Below are positions 11,226 to 22,899 of a DNA stretch of 64,000 bases, piece after piece. Source of the DNA: Dicyema japonicum (taxonomy: Eukaryota; Dicyemida; Rhombozoa; Dicyemidae); contig RDEW01000029.1 of NCBI GenBank assembly GCA_011109175.1, positions 96,158 through 160,157 on the forward strand, read 5' to 3'. Positions within the stretch are counted from its first letter, which is position 1. Every line of letters starts with the position of its first letter. The notes below the pieces were generated by a model that ran no database searches, was not told where the DNA came from, and saw nothing but the letters and a program-made list of their open reading frames with translations. Made by a program: the position numbers and the translations under genes.

Positions 11226-11349
11226 ATTTGTCAAAGCTTAATTCCACTGTTAATGAACACAACAGTATTGATTCCTTACAAAGAACATGTATTAGAGCAA
11301 CTACAATATTTAAAACCCAAGAGAATTAAACCAAGGACCAGAAAGTGAC

Positions 11350-13582
11350 TCAATTATGAATTACTTCAATGTCGTCAAAGTCACCGATGGCATATGCGGA
11401 CATTCCAAAGCCATTAAAGTATGATTTTTTGACGGTCATGTTATCACTAAACACAACTTCCTCGTTGATCTTAGCCACCACGATGTCTCCCTACCGGTTA
11501 ATACCACAAAACACATCAATAATCAAAGTCATCCTAAACCAGCAATTCCGTTCTATTTTAATTCCATAGGCATTCGGAATGGTTCTTATAGGCAAAAGTT
11601 GTTCTAAAATAGAAAAACGGTGGAAAACGTATATCCTTGTAAATGTAGGCGTTATTTCTTATTGGGTCGTAGAAGAAAAACAGCCCTTCACTCAAATAAC
11701 TGAACAGTCCCCCATGATTTGTCCTAAGAGCAAGAAAGGGCATCACGTCGTCAGAAGTCGGAATCCTTACATTGATACTAATTTTTTCGAAAGTGGCGCT
11801 AAATTTCATCCAAAAGAAACTGTTGTGTAGAAGGGAGAACAACGTAAGGGCTGTTGTTGGGGACAGGAGTCCAAAATATTGGTAATTCGGTGACCATTTG
11901 TCGGTAAAACGAATTCCCGAATTCTCTGATGACTTCGAAGGAGCCAGCCTGCTGTGCAAGATACGGAGCCTCACTGCTAACAGGGAGACCTTAAAATACA
12001 GCTCCACCAAAACCTTCAAAATCTTCTATATATAAACGTGGAAACTCCCTGGAACTTGGAATATGGGGGATAGAAATGTCATTAGTGTCTTTCGTGGAAA
12101 ACGAATAAACAGAATTTATCTCGAACGTGAAAGTAAAAATGTCGAGATTTGTCTAAAATTGTGACAAAAATTACCAGAATGATTCCATTCCTGATAAAGA
12201 GGACTGTGTCGCTGTTCAGATTGGTCTTCCTGACATATAGAGACTAAAATAAATTTGAGAGTACTTTGTTTTTGAAATCCCCCACGAAATTCAATGTGAA
12301 GGCATGGTCGACTTCCTGAAATATAACAACAGAAAACCGTGGTTTCGACCAAAATTAGAAAGTCCTCGCCATCAGGGCTTTTCATAACGACGACTGATCC
12401 CCCATTCTCTAAAATCTTGGAGCTTTTATTGACAAAACTCCATCCAGATTGTGTGAATCTTGTCAAATGGGCTGATTATCGAAACCATGTTACCAAATTC
12501 GAAGAAAATTCTCGAAATGCCATAATGACCGCTCCATGGCTGTGAGGCGAAGATCAGGCCAGTTCCGTAAAATGGGAGATGAGGTAAGTAGGCGTTAACG
12601 ATGTTCCATAAAAAGAACCCCGTTAACCCATATCTAATGAAATTTTTGTTAAACCGCTAATTTATGGGAGAACAAATACATGAATAAATCTACCACTGCC
12701 GTGATCCTCCGAAGCGATCATCGGCTTCCCATGGGAGATATAGGTGTATGTGTCTTCTGGGTAGTGGACACTGACAACTTTAGTTAACGACGAACCCGAT
12801 AACGTCCACCAAGGAGAGTAGTGTCTTGTCATGGGCCATATCTACGTTTATGAGGGAGATTCCGTCCGCGGCTATTATCTTTGTAGTGGAAAACCCATTT
12901 TTGTTAAGCAATTTCCTCAGTATCTTCAATTATGAACATGACAACCCTGATGTAGTCCTTGTTGTACATCTGTTCGTTAACAATCTGGAATAGTTCAAAT
13001 CAGAGAACCCCTATACTGTCGATGGTCAGGTTGTGCACACTTTTCGCATTTTGGACCCATTTTACGATATAAGTCGCCAGCTTGGTTGGGTACAAGTAAG
13101 TGACTCCAATCCAACCGGGGAAGCACCAAGCAAGTGCGCTGAATTTCACATTTGGATTTAGCTTGGGTATAAGCTGGGTTCTTACTCGTTTCGCAGTTTT
13201 CATGAGTTCCCACTCGTAACCTCTGTTATAGTTCTCGTCGTCTGCTGTGTGCATGTGCGAGGCCTCAGACCCGCCTAAATGTAAGGAAGGGATTAACATG
13301 AAGACTCGCAGTCCCCGCCAATCTCCACCTTCAAATACTCAAGATTAATGCCGCGTCCAGGCTAACATCAAATTACAAGACAACTTTGAACAACAACTCC
13401 ATGATTTCTTCACTGTTGGAGTAATTGAGCAAATATTTAGAGGTTGCCTATGATATTAAAAGTCTAGTTACTCCGCCGCCGCTAATACCCCCCACTCCTA
13501 TGAATGTAATGAGGTCCCCTGCCAAGTCGATCGAAAAATTTTTATAAAGTTTCGAAGAAGAAAATAAAAGTAGAATAAACAT
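11350..13582 (-). CDS. GALC: Galactosylceramidase (GH59)
   Basis: It is a lysosomal beta-galactosidase that removes galactose from galactosylceramide and psychosine. I joined 17 exons across 16 GT-AG introns of 21-25 nt (for example 13448-13471, 12985-13008, 12244-12264, 11491-11514). The total coding length is an exact multiple of three and predicts 620 residues, against about 685 in man. Start: ATG 13582, followed by a short hydrophobic MFILLLF signal-like end. Landmarks in order: 'GGISGGGATS', 'LKVEIGGD', 'SHMHTADDENYNRGYEW', 'CFPGWIG', 'IGIVNEQMYN' with the proposed acid/base Glu, 'IASED' with the proposed nucleophile Glu, 'SQPWSGHYG', then the beta-sandwich and the lectin-like end 'EAPYLAQQAG'. 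Both catalytic Glu are kept. The loop after the 'ILVETT' strand is shorter than in vertebrates. No frame break was found. Confidence 0.9.
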
Positions 13583-13589
13583 TTGGGTC

Positions 13590-13935
13590 ATGACAATAAA
13601 TTATAAGTTTTATTGTTATTTGGTTTAATTTTATTTAAAATTTAAAAATAAATAATTATTTATTTATAAAGTTTTATTTATTATTATTGTCATTTCAACA
13701 GTTTTAATGATAATTACAGTCTAACCTTGTAAAAAACCGATTTAAAATCAAGGTCAATCAATTATCATAATTCTTAGTGAATTTATATTGTAACTTGAGA
13801 CTAAGATTCCATAAGCTTAGGAGGCACACCCGTACTACACCGTTGCTCTAGAAGCTGGTGTATTAGGTGGAAGCTATTTCTTATGACGGTTAGATCCTGG
13901 ACTTTAAAAATGTTTTTATAATATATATTATTTTG
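13590..13935. other. AT-rich GALC upstream region
   Basis: Long A/T runs (13600-13730) lie directly upstream of the GALC start on the minus strand, like the AT-rich 5' flanks of the other genes here. It is likely the promoter region. I could not fix a TATA position. Confidence 0.4.
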
Positions 13936-13939
13936 CGAG

Positions 13940-14560
13940 GCAGCAGTCCACGCCGTGAGGAGTTACTTCAATAATTCCCAGCCCCAAAGGCTTGGCCTGA
14001 AGCTTAATATATCAAATGCCTTCAACTCGCTGAGGAGAGACTGTATTTTGGAAACCTGTTGGAAGAGAGCTCCAGAGATTGGCCAACCAGTACACTAATC
14101 GTATGGGACCGACTCAGCCCTAGTTTACGGAAGCGAGGAGACTTTCTAGGGCCTTTGCTTTTTGCAATGACAATTGGCACAGTGACACGAAACATAAAAA
14201 GCGAACTCAACCTGTGGACGACGCCACAATAGCTGGCCCATGGGAGAATATATATCAGGATATTCCTTCAACCATTCCAGCTCTAAATCAATTGGGTTTA
14301 AGTGTCAATGTTATGAAATCGGAACTGATCAATATTTCCTGCCTGCCAAGAATTCAGATTCCTACTTCCAGGTTTCAGCATATCCTCCTTGGACAAGGCA
14401 CATTTCCTCGGCTGTTCTCTCGGAAACGACGAGCTGGAAAACTGCCTTGCCAGTAAGGATAATGAAGTTGAAGCCTCTACAAAGAGAGTATCATCTTTGG
14501 ATCCACACGTGTCTTTCTTCTTGCTCAAGAAATTTAAAATCAAGGTCAATCAATTAGCAT
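13940..14560 (+). pseudogene. LINE reverse transcriptase fragment
   Basis: Frames in this stretch give 'NAFNSLRRDCILETCWKRAPEI', then 'GPLLFAMTIGTVTRNIKSEL' and 'DDATIAGPWENIYQDI..IPALNQLGLSVNVMKSELI'. This is RT motif order (substrate helix, PLLFA, the catalytic Asp pair, then the post-catalytic helix) as in LINEs whose active site reads Y-x-DD-ATI-GGP. Here the Tyr just before the two Asp is lost in a small deletion and there are at least two frame breaks. Confidence 0.75.
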
Positions 14561-14809
14561 AATTTATAAGAGTGATGTCATTGATGGAAGAAAACAAATG
14601 TTAAACCTACATGGTTCCCACAGCATTTCTGCATCCACGACGCTCCTTTGGAAAAATTTGAATGGGCGTAGGTTTGTTTCGGAATTACGTGTTTCGACCG
14701 CTTTTACCGCAGATCGAAAGAATCGAAGACGCAGAGAGTGTGGAACCCTGAGCCACTATTCTGGATTGTAGTATTTTGTATTTTAAAGATTCTGATTAGT
14801 TTTTCATGT

Positions 14810-15115
14810 AATAATAATAAAGCCTTTTCACGAGAACCATAATATTTATAGCTCCGCATAGGCAGGACACACACTTTATTTAAGTAAAGAACAGTTAATT
14901 TTAACTAATGATTTTCACTTCTTTTTTTTCTTATGTGAGTGTCCTTTCTAGACAATCCAGTTCCGCAGTGAGTATTCACTGATGAAGGCGTCACTCGTCA
15001 AACCCTTTCTGCATTGTAGATGCGTGGAACCTTCAACCAGGTGAACAGCAGCGAGATTCGAACCCGTAGCCTAAGCCACTTAAGCCCGACATCTAACCAC
15101 TATGCCACCCGGCCT
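14810..15115 (-). mobile_element. tRNA-derived SINE family 1, near full length
   Basis: On the minus strand it starts with a tRNA-like head: an A-box GGTGGCATAGTGGTTAG and a B-box GGGTTCGAATCTC about 45 nt later. The body follows with GAAGGTTCCACGCATCTAC, 'GGGTTTGACGAGTGACGCC', 'ATCAGTGAATACTCACTGCGG' and 'GGATTGTCTAGAAAGGACAC', then the 3' block 'AACTGTTCTTTACTTAAATAAAGTGTGTG' split over 14870-14900 and an ATT-repeat tail near 14810. RNA polymerase III would start from the internal boxes. With 35985-36250 it defines the family. Confidence 0.85.
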
Positions 15116-15329
15116 AAAAATTATTTGTAGGTAAATTTGTCATAAAGGCTCTCAGCTTGGCTCTATGTTCCTCCCTTACAACTCGTTGGGGTCGGATTGT
15201 ATCACGTTTGATCAGACATCCTCCGTTATTCCTTTGGATTAGAATGTCATAGGTGTCGGTATTATGTTCCTTTAGTCCGTAGACCACATATCTGTCAAAT
15301 CGAAAACCATTTTTGTTTAACCGCGTCAA
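15114..15329 (-). pseudogene. Retroelement C-terminal-like fragment
   Basis: The 71-codon frame contains 'YDILIQRNNGGCLIKRDTIRP' (a short beta-rich stretch like the chromo-type end of an LTR-element integrase) and then 'EEHRAKL'. The DNA around 'EEHRAK' resembles the LINE ends at 41380-41430 and 53455-53500. Its class is therefore uncertain. It starts in the SINE end, so it is a remnant. Confidence 0.3.
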
Positions 15330-15833
15330 TCACATTGTGAAATTTCTCGTGATGTTTATTGATGAGCTTGTCTAAAACTTGAAAAAATTAATTTAAGGTC
15401 ATTTCGAATGGACACGAATAAAACTTCATAGACATAAACACAAAAAATTATGATTGCACCTAAACTCAATTTTTTCAAATTTTTATGCTTCAATTAACAA
15501 ACACTATTCCAGGAATCTGGAAGAGATACCACCGAATCTATAGCCTGGAGGACTAATCGGATATTCCTTCTATAATGGATCCAACAGTACTTACCAACGT
15601 GTGGATGTGCATTGTTAGAGTTCACTTAAGGATATCGAGGAGACCATAAGACCTAATGAATTCAAAGCGAGGGACATACAATTTCCGAAAACTCGACCCT
15701 GAAAAAAATTATCCGTCTTATTGCCGACAAAGCTTAGTTGTAAGTTAAAGACAAAGATATCTGATCTCCTTATAATGAACATCTACACTGGGGACAGCCT
15801 CCCGAATCAATAGGTAACTCAACTCTTCAATTA
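15330..15833. other. Intergenic between repeat debris and CTC1 3' end
   Basis: No open frame or shared repeat block recognised. It is moderately AT-rich. CTC1 on the minus strand ends at 15834. Confidence 0.4.
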
Positions 15834-17920
15834 CTAAACAGCATCAATGCAATCAGCCAACAACACACCAACAGCCTTCCTAGAATATCCATAGTATCCA
15901 CAATGTCTCCTCCTATATGGCAATCTTGCATATCTCAGTCTCATCACAAAACATCTCCCCTGTAGTGACTTGCAACAAGTCGTCAACCACGTGAGATCAA
16001 AGTCATATTCCCTCCCCTTCATCATAATTTGTCTCCATTCCACAGGACTAAGCCCCAACAACAAGCGAACATCCTCATCAATGACAACCACAGACCGACT
16101 ACACGTGTCATCCTTAATAGTAACACTAAATGAGACCAACACTAACCACAAATCCACAATCAACTGATCAGCAGAACTACATCCTCTACCCCCATACACC
16201 TCAGTAGACCCTCTCCCACAGCAACTGCATTTCACAGCAAAACCAACCACCTCCACGTCACACAAAGTCACACACACAAGCATACAGTCACGTGAATCAC
16301 TCAACTTACAATATTCAGGGGTAACTCTATTTACAACCAGATCAAATCCCAAATAAGCCACCAAATCACACGAGGATATTCCATCAAAACACAACCCCCC
16401 ACTCCCGACGGAAAGGTTATAGAAATTATACAACCCCCCAGATAACAAATCACTCCCATCGTAGAACAGCCTCAAACAGACTTCATTACTATCAGCCGAT
16501 CTTGCATAAACGAGGTTGCCCTACAATTCACAAATATACCACTTTAATCACCACAACCAGAGTGATACCCCCCAATCGTACCTTCCCACTCAGCATTACA
16601 TCCCCCAATTTAGTCTCTCCGGTCATACTTCTGTCAAAAACCATGAAATTCTGCTGAATAACCATTTTGTAGGGATTAAAACGGACAATCTTAGCAGTAA
16701 TACTAGAATCCTTGGCAATATGGCACGTGTGAAGAAATGATATCTCATAGACTCCCCCAACACGCAGCAACGGTAGATACATGCACGTGTTTCCACAAAA
16801 ATTAATGATTCCAACTGATTTCAGAGAGTCTGTGGATTTGGTTACTTTGCATTTGTCACATTTCTGCGAGACCACGTGCAATGTATCAACCTTGGCAGTA
16901 AAGCATGTCTCCCCCGACCACCCAATGCACACACGTGTTAACTGCTTTACTACAACAGTACTGATAAATCGACAGTACTCACTACAAACGCCAGAATTGC
17001 CACTATTGTGCAGAAAATGGGCATTTTGCATTGAAAACACAACAGAAATGTCGATAGACCGGGGGATACTTTCATTCTGTCCGACATAGTACCCACTCAC
17101 AGCTATAATACAGTCAATGTCAATTATTTGAGGATACGGACACTTCCTGTCCCCGAATACCGAGGAGTAGGGACTTTTACAGTCATCACTGCATAAATGT
17201 TGAGTACTCCCACATATATTACATTCGATAACCCCCGTTTGATCACTGAGAGACATTCTCCCATTAATAGTTGAGGTCACACAACCAATCAGAATAGAAT
17301 TGACAGTCAAATTGGCAATCTCTGAAACAGGACACGTGGTTACATCAAACTAGGGTTATTAGAGGTACTACATTGCGTGATTGTCCACATTTGCAGAGAG
17401 GGGATCTACTGGATGGAGTTATTCTAGTAGAGATTACCATATGGTGACAAAGAGGGGACTCCATGAATGATGTGACAGAGCACGTGACTTGAGGCAAACT
17501 CATCTTGGTATAATATATACGGTTAACCATGCTGGGGTAGAATTTTCTTGACATTTTATCAGAGACGTAAAGAAATATGAATAATTTTCTGATATCATTG
17601 CACATTAATTGGGATGGAAGTAGGAAACCACATGTAGATGACTCAACAAGACACGTGGGTACAATGTGTGTATGTGAGCATGTGAAATATATGAGTATAT
17701 TTTCCTGAATTATAACGAATCGCTACCAATTTGCCTATGTGAAAGTTCTTAAGAGATAGAAATGAGTAGTTTTTCAAGGTTGGCAATTTGTGCCCTAAAA
17801 ACAACCTAAATAAGTAATAAATCTACCAATCGTCGTTGAATTTGTATATCCCCCATTGATTTGACTCACAGGATATAATGGTACCCTAACTTATTAATTA
17901 ACTCCCACCTGAACACTCAT
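15834..17920 (-). CDS. CTC1: CTC1-like subunit of the CST telomere complex
   Basis: CST binds single-stranded telomeric DNA and recruits DNA polymerase alpha-primase to fill in the C strand. I joined six exons over five introns (17886-17908, 17806-17826, 17705-17726, 17350-17371, 16521-16542; 21-23 nt). The total is an exact multiple of three and predicts 658 residues, about half the length of human CTC1. The match is to the C-terminal OB folds. 'ILIGCVTSTINGRMSLSDQTGVIEC' (split over 17240-17310) follows the human 'GVLVAS...LQLRDQSGSLPC'. Near the end a Cys pair region 'CSCCGRGSTE..GRGC' precedes 'VTIKDDTC' and 'LLLGLSPVEW', matching human 'VEDGT' and 'ALGLCPREW'. The N-terminal half of CTC1 has no counterpart here. 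The coding region carries an unusual number of CACGTG sites. It shares an upstream region with the TBC gene. The identity rests on recall, not on a search; another OB-fold protein is the alternative. Confidence 0.68.
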
Positions 17921-18133
17921 TCACATCCCGCAAATGTATTTAATTATTTAAATAAAATAAAATTAAAAAAAATAAAAAATAATTAACATTTAATATTAGT
18001 TTCTAACATTTTAGAGCAGAATATTTAATTGAGGTTACACCAATATAATGTGGTTGCGCTAATTGGCGATTCATTAAAGTTCGATTTTTCCGATTCCAAA
18101 ATAAGTAATTGAGTTTGAAGTCACAATCCTAAC
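17921..18133. promoter_or_regulatory. Shared upstream region of CTC1 (-) and TBC gene (+)
   Basis: Only 213 bp separate two divergent start codons. 17935-18000 is almost pure A/T and the rest is mixed. Both genes must be driven from here, so it is probably a bidirectional promoter. I see no clear TATA box or E-box in it, although CACGTG is frequent inside both flanking genes. Confidence 0.5.
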
Positions 18134-21100
18134 ATGTGGGTTAAATTTATTGAGGCAGAACGGGGAGATAAGAACTGGTGAGGTTTCCAGTCATTTTAGG
18201 CAATTTGTCAGCAAAAATATCTATTTTGAAATGCAGCATTCCGTCGGCTATTCATTTTTCAGAAAAGTGGACGTTTTCTGTATTTTAGAATTATAGAATC
18301 GTGTTCACGCCTCAACAGTCCCCCAAAATATATGGTAACGTGGGATAAATATATTTTGAGTTATTGCAGTCGGTTCCATGAAGGAAATCAAGGACAAGTG
18401 GCATTTTCTGGAAATAACCGTTCTTCCAACGTTGTTTTATAGTTTTGACTGATTGTTACTGAAGCCAATGAAAATTCAGAGTCGGATGACGACTTTTGCG
18501 TGAGGACAGTCAATAACTTCCTTGATCTCCTCGTTGAGTCGGATTATAAAGTCCACCCCCAGAAACACTGTTTACGACAGTCACTTATTCATAGTCAGGT
18601 CTCAGCCGACCAATAATCAAAAATCAAACCTTATCCTGGAATATCTCCCACCTTCTGTATGCCGACCATCCCCCCTCCGAGAATTTGCATGCATGTGTTG
18701 GACGGACAACTATTTTATGACTGGAGTAGCCAGTTTATCCCTCAAAAAACTGAGTTTTCGCACCACATTTGGTGGAAAGAGATATTTTGTCATTAATTGG
18801 CACGACCTGACTGTACTCCCTTCACAATAACAATTAGGAGATGCAAGTGGGGAGTGGGACCCTGATGTCTTCCTTTCTGATGATAAAGACACATTTGAAC
18901 AAAATCGTACTCTATAATTAATTTCAGTTTAAATTCTTCACCTTCAATTCGACCACGGAGTTCGAAGAGGCTGTGGAACAGTTGGTTGCACGTGTAGTCC
19001 ACAAGTTTGGGAGTTGGATCATTTAGAATTGTTCAGCCGGGGGACCTCAGTATGATTGAGGACACTGAATTCATAAGGTTGTCTGTGTAATTAGTGGTAG
19101 TCTGAACTCCACCATTTATTCCGGAGAGGATGGGATCGCCAATAAAGTGAAGGATGCCTTTAAGTTTTATGTTTTGTGATGATTAGACGCCGTTTTTCGT
19201 TTCCGTTGTCGGAAATGCCTGTTGGGTGGTCGACCGCCTCCCTCTTCGTTTCCTCCGTTGACGGATACATTGACGGCATCCTTTACGTAGGAAAGAGATA
19301 CATTGGATTTGACAGCAAGGTTAGTCACTTTGACTTACAGTGAGGAACAGGGATTCGTGTCGATGGTGATCCCCTACAACCTCGTTAGCAATATTTTGAA
19401 ATACCCCGGTAATTTGTCCGTCACCGTCGACAAAAATGTGAGTTTTCCTGGTAAAATAGACGAATTTTGATTTCGCCAATGTTAACTCCGATGAATCCTT
19501 GAGTGATAGAATCGACGAACTGGCAAACAAAATCGGCTCTCTACCACCCCAGACCTCAGATGACAGTCAAATAGGTACCTTGGGGTAATATGTTGAACTC
19601 CCATTTGGTATGTTATCACAGGTGGAGGTGGATGATGACCTCGAATGGAAGTGGAAGATGCATCTTTTAGATGTAAGGAGGTATTTATGTGTGATAAACC
19701 GACAGTGGGATTTGCATGTTCCGCACAAATCAAACCGTTGACCTCGTGTATGAGGGGATCCCTGATTCAGCCAGAGAGTCGATTTGGGGGGCATACTCAG
19801 GTGCCAGTTATTTGGTGGGACTATTCGTAATTTTTAGCTGCAAATAAACCCGGGATATTACAAAAATGCTGTTAACATGTCGGAGTCCTTATCTGATGAG
19901 ATCAAAGAGGAGATTGCGAAGGATCTCAACCGATCTCTCCCGGAACATCCAGTTTTCAGGACGCCTCGAGGACAGAATACTCTAAAAAGGATTCTAATGG
20001 CATATGCTTGGAGGAACCCCGAGATTGGGTACTGTCAAGCCATGAACATGATTGCTTGTATTCTCCTAATATACTGCAACGAAGAACTCTCATTTTGGAT
20101 CCTCGTGCAGACCTCTGAGCAACTTCTCACTAATTACTACTCAAACAACGTATTCGGTGCCAGAACTGACTGTGGTTGACTCACGTGTCTCATTTAGATG
20201 TCCTCAAGCTACTACTCATGAAGTACTTCCCCAAAATAGATCCTTTAGTCAAGTCCATATACGATTCCTTGACAGGACTCGTAATCTCCTGGTTTCTAAC
20301 AATTTTCTCCAATATTTTCCCCTTCAATTATGTCCCCCTAATATTCGACTGCTTCTTTGTCGACGGACCCATAGTTCCACTGGATTGTAACCCATTAAGG
20401 TTCTATTTCGGCTTTCCGTGGCTATCTTCCATCAATGTCTCCCCCAAATGACATACGTCACCACTTTCCCCGAGGTCTCCTCGATTGTCAACAATTTTCT
20501 CACAATGACGTCATCTGAACCTGCAGTACCTTTGGTTTTAACGACTCAAGTTGGGGAACATCAGGAAACTCATCAGCATAGTCAGACATTCCATGAAAAT
20601 GATCACATTTGAGGAAATAGAAAAACTGAGGATTCGCTGCCGACTCCATTTGTTGCTTGTTCCCACGTGTGGTCATCCATAGTCTCAGCAGAAGAAGACG
20701 ATGAACACTTTGATTAGTTCCATAGAGCTTTCTACGATGTTCTCCAACCATGAACTGGCTAGAATATTCCACATATTCAAGGTTCTCAGTCTCCCTTACT
20801 TATAGGCTTATTTTATCCGCGTCCCCCAGACAGTCGACCATATGGGAAACAGGAGTGAAGTGATGAAACTACTCGGAAAGTACTACAGAATCGACCACGA
20901 ACGCTTCGTCGACCTCTTCACTGGGCTGTCCCCATTTCCGTCAGTGAACACAATCACCGACAAAATATTCATTGTAATTAACATTTAGCCAATTTTAGTT
21001 GCTAAACTGCGGAAATACCATTTCCTTTAAGGATTTCGTGTGGATTATCGGCGTATTGTACTTTGGTTTGGCTAAACAGCTTTTGGTCGTTTTGTTTCTG

Positions 21101-21531
21101 TGTCAGACCATCGATTCATCCTGTAGCTACGTATTTGTCATTCACAGGCGTTTATGAGTCGGTTGAGTTTTCTTACTATGAGTGGATTCAGTGCTTTCAG
21201 AGCGATTACAACAAAGCTGATGTCAGGAAGATTCCGTTGATAAATCAGGTTGGTGGTAGTTTTACTGTTGATTGGGTTTGCGAGTTTGATTCAGTCTCTC
21301 CTGGATATCTTGATCGGTTCGGAGAATGAAGATGTTTTGGTGTCCTCTGTGCAGATGATTGTCTCTAATCTGATGTCTAAAATATCATTGCAAAATCGGG
21401 ACTTTTGCTTTTCATGTGAAGAGTTTATGGAAGTCTTTATTGGCGACACAGCTTCTGAAGAGCTAATAGAATTCTTATCATCTCCAAGCAAAGTCACTAT
21501 CGTTGAAAAAATCGACAAATTTATTAATTGA
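18134..21531 (+). CDS. TBC1D8/TBC1D9-family Rab-GAP (GRAM-GRAM-TBC)
   Basis: It is a Rab GTPase-activating protein of about 920 residues. The start MWVK at 18134 matches the MWV start of human TBC1D9. I resolved 23 introns, mostly 21-26 nt, with a 35-nt intron after 'SPKIY' and a 46-nt one near the 3' end. The order is: family N-terminus ('NYRIVFTPQQSPKIY', 'KEIKDKWHFLE'), first GRAM domain (about 18650-18985, 'GVASLSLKKLSF', 'FVINWHDLT'), second GRAM (about 19150-19500), then TBC (about 19690-20590). The TBC has 'GIPDSARESIW', the Arg-finger motif 'IAKDLNRSLPEH' and the Gln-finger motif 'GYCQAMN', so GAP activity should be intact. 'SWFLTIF' and 'FDCFFVDGPI' follow as in the family. A decayed EF-hand-like region covers 20790-21530. 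One junction (19575-19621) does not join in frame as read and may hide a different splice or an error. Confidence 0.88.
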
Positions 21532-21890
21532 TATTTTTATTTCTTACTTTTAAATTTAAATTTTTTTTAATTTTTATTGTTTCTGGTGCATACTTATAAA
21601 AGTTGCCTGGGACCTCCGGTGAACATCGGTGACCTGTGGAAGTTTTAGCACTAGTTGCTGGACGTCTGAGGACAGCCGGCCTCCTACAAGGTAGTGAGAT
21701 TGGGGTTAAAAATTAAAAGTTGAGATTAATTAGAAAATGGAGGGAGTAGTATTAATAAACCAATATTAAATTGCTCCTCCTAGAACATCTTGTCATAATT
21801 TTTTCTAGGTTACCGAAATCGCCGCGTCCCTTCCCTCTTTAAGTAGTATATGACTTTCTTTACTACTGGAAGTGCTAGGTTGAATACATG
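21532..21890. other. AT-rich spacer
   Basis: The start is A/T-rich, probably the TBC gene 3' region. No gene or repeat block was recognised up to the SINE at 21890. Confidence 0.4.
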
Positions 21891-22130
21891 AACGCCTCAA
21901 GATCACCTAACTGTTTAATGCTTTTAGCTGGATGGGGCAGAATCTCGTTCTATACATTCCGGTTGAAGGTTACTTGCATCTACCATCTTTCCTGGCTTGA
22001 CGACTGACTCCTTCATCAGTGATACCCCATTACGGGATCGGAATGTTACAGGGACTCACAGGAAACCAAGGAAAAAAAAGTTGGGAACTATTAATTACCA
22101 TAACTGTTCTTTACTATAAAATAAATTGTG
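21890..22130 (+). mobile_element. SINE family 1, degraded
   Basis: It contains 'GGTTGAAGGTTAC.TGCATCTACCATC', 'GGCTTGACGACTGACTCCTTCATCAGTGA' and the 3' block 'CATAACTGTTCTTTACTATAAAATAAA', the same order as the full copies. The tRNA head is only partly recognisable (GGGGCAGAATCTCG in place of the B-box). Several sequence changes mark it as old. Confidence 0.55.
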
Positions 22131-22299
22131 ATCTGCATGTGGGGAGTTATAGTAATATCGAGAAGTGATGTTTTTATTAGAGATACGTAACACTGCCTTA
22201 GCTTTGATGATCCTGTTCAATGATCACTCCACCCTCTTCTATTTGAAGCCAAACTCACCGAGCTATTAGTCATACATCAGTGCCCTTCTCCCACCTGGT

Positions 22300-22630
22300 T
22301 CTGTGATACCCCAAACAGATTTTATCTCGTTCTCCTGGAGGGAGTGGGAGTATCTTCTCCAATCATCATGTCCATCCATTATTATTGTTAAAAATCAAAT
22401 ATCAGCCATTGTGAGAAAACCTCTACTGGGTAGGGGAAGATGGATCCTTTTTGGATGCCTGCCAGGCACTGAGCGTTTTCTGAGTTAAGTGGACACTTCT
22501 TAGGAATTGAAGAAGGCAAGGACCAAAAACGAATCCTTTAACGGTGTAGATAGCGTTATGAGGATCGAACATAGGTGTTTAAGTAACCCCGGCTTCACTA
22601 ACTTTTAGAATGCCAGCAGCTATTAAATAG
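22300..22630 (-). mobile_element. SINE family 2 (tRNA head, second body)
   Basis: On the minus strand the head runs 'GCTGGCATTCTAAAAGTTAGTG' and then a B-box-like GTTCGATCCTC. The body then matches, block by block, the copy at 33590-33890, including 'CTTCAATTCCTAAGAAG' and 'GAAAACGCTCAGTGCCTGGCAGGCAT' (sense here). The body differs from family 1, so two SINE families share the same kind of head. Confidence 0.6.
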
Positions 22631-22899
22631 GACAGAGGAATGTCGGTGGCTGCCATAGATCGACGTTGTAGACACGAACGTTGTGCTAATTCATGACATT
22701 CAAATAGCTGATTTGTTCTCAAATCGTAGAGGTTTTAAAAGGGATAGAGGACATCGTACGTTGGTAGATATAGGTGGTGCCCACATAGTAGAGGAGCCAG
22801 GATTACCCGGATATCCCTCGGAAAAAAAGATTCTGATTGGTCTATTGGAGGAGGGGCCGGTGTAGTATTTCATTATTATCGACTCTTCGGATGGTCCTC

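Noticed and set aside
11579-11830. Plus-strand frame as a separate gene
   Set aside because: It is the shadow of GALC exons on the other strand.
16516-17089. Plus-strand frames across CTC1
   Set aside because: Antisense shadows; the minus strand has better protein similarity and exact splice frames.
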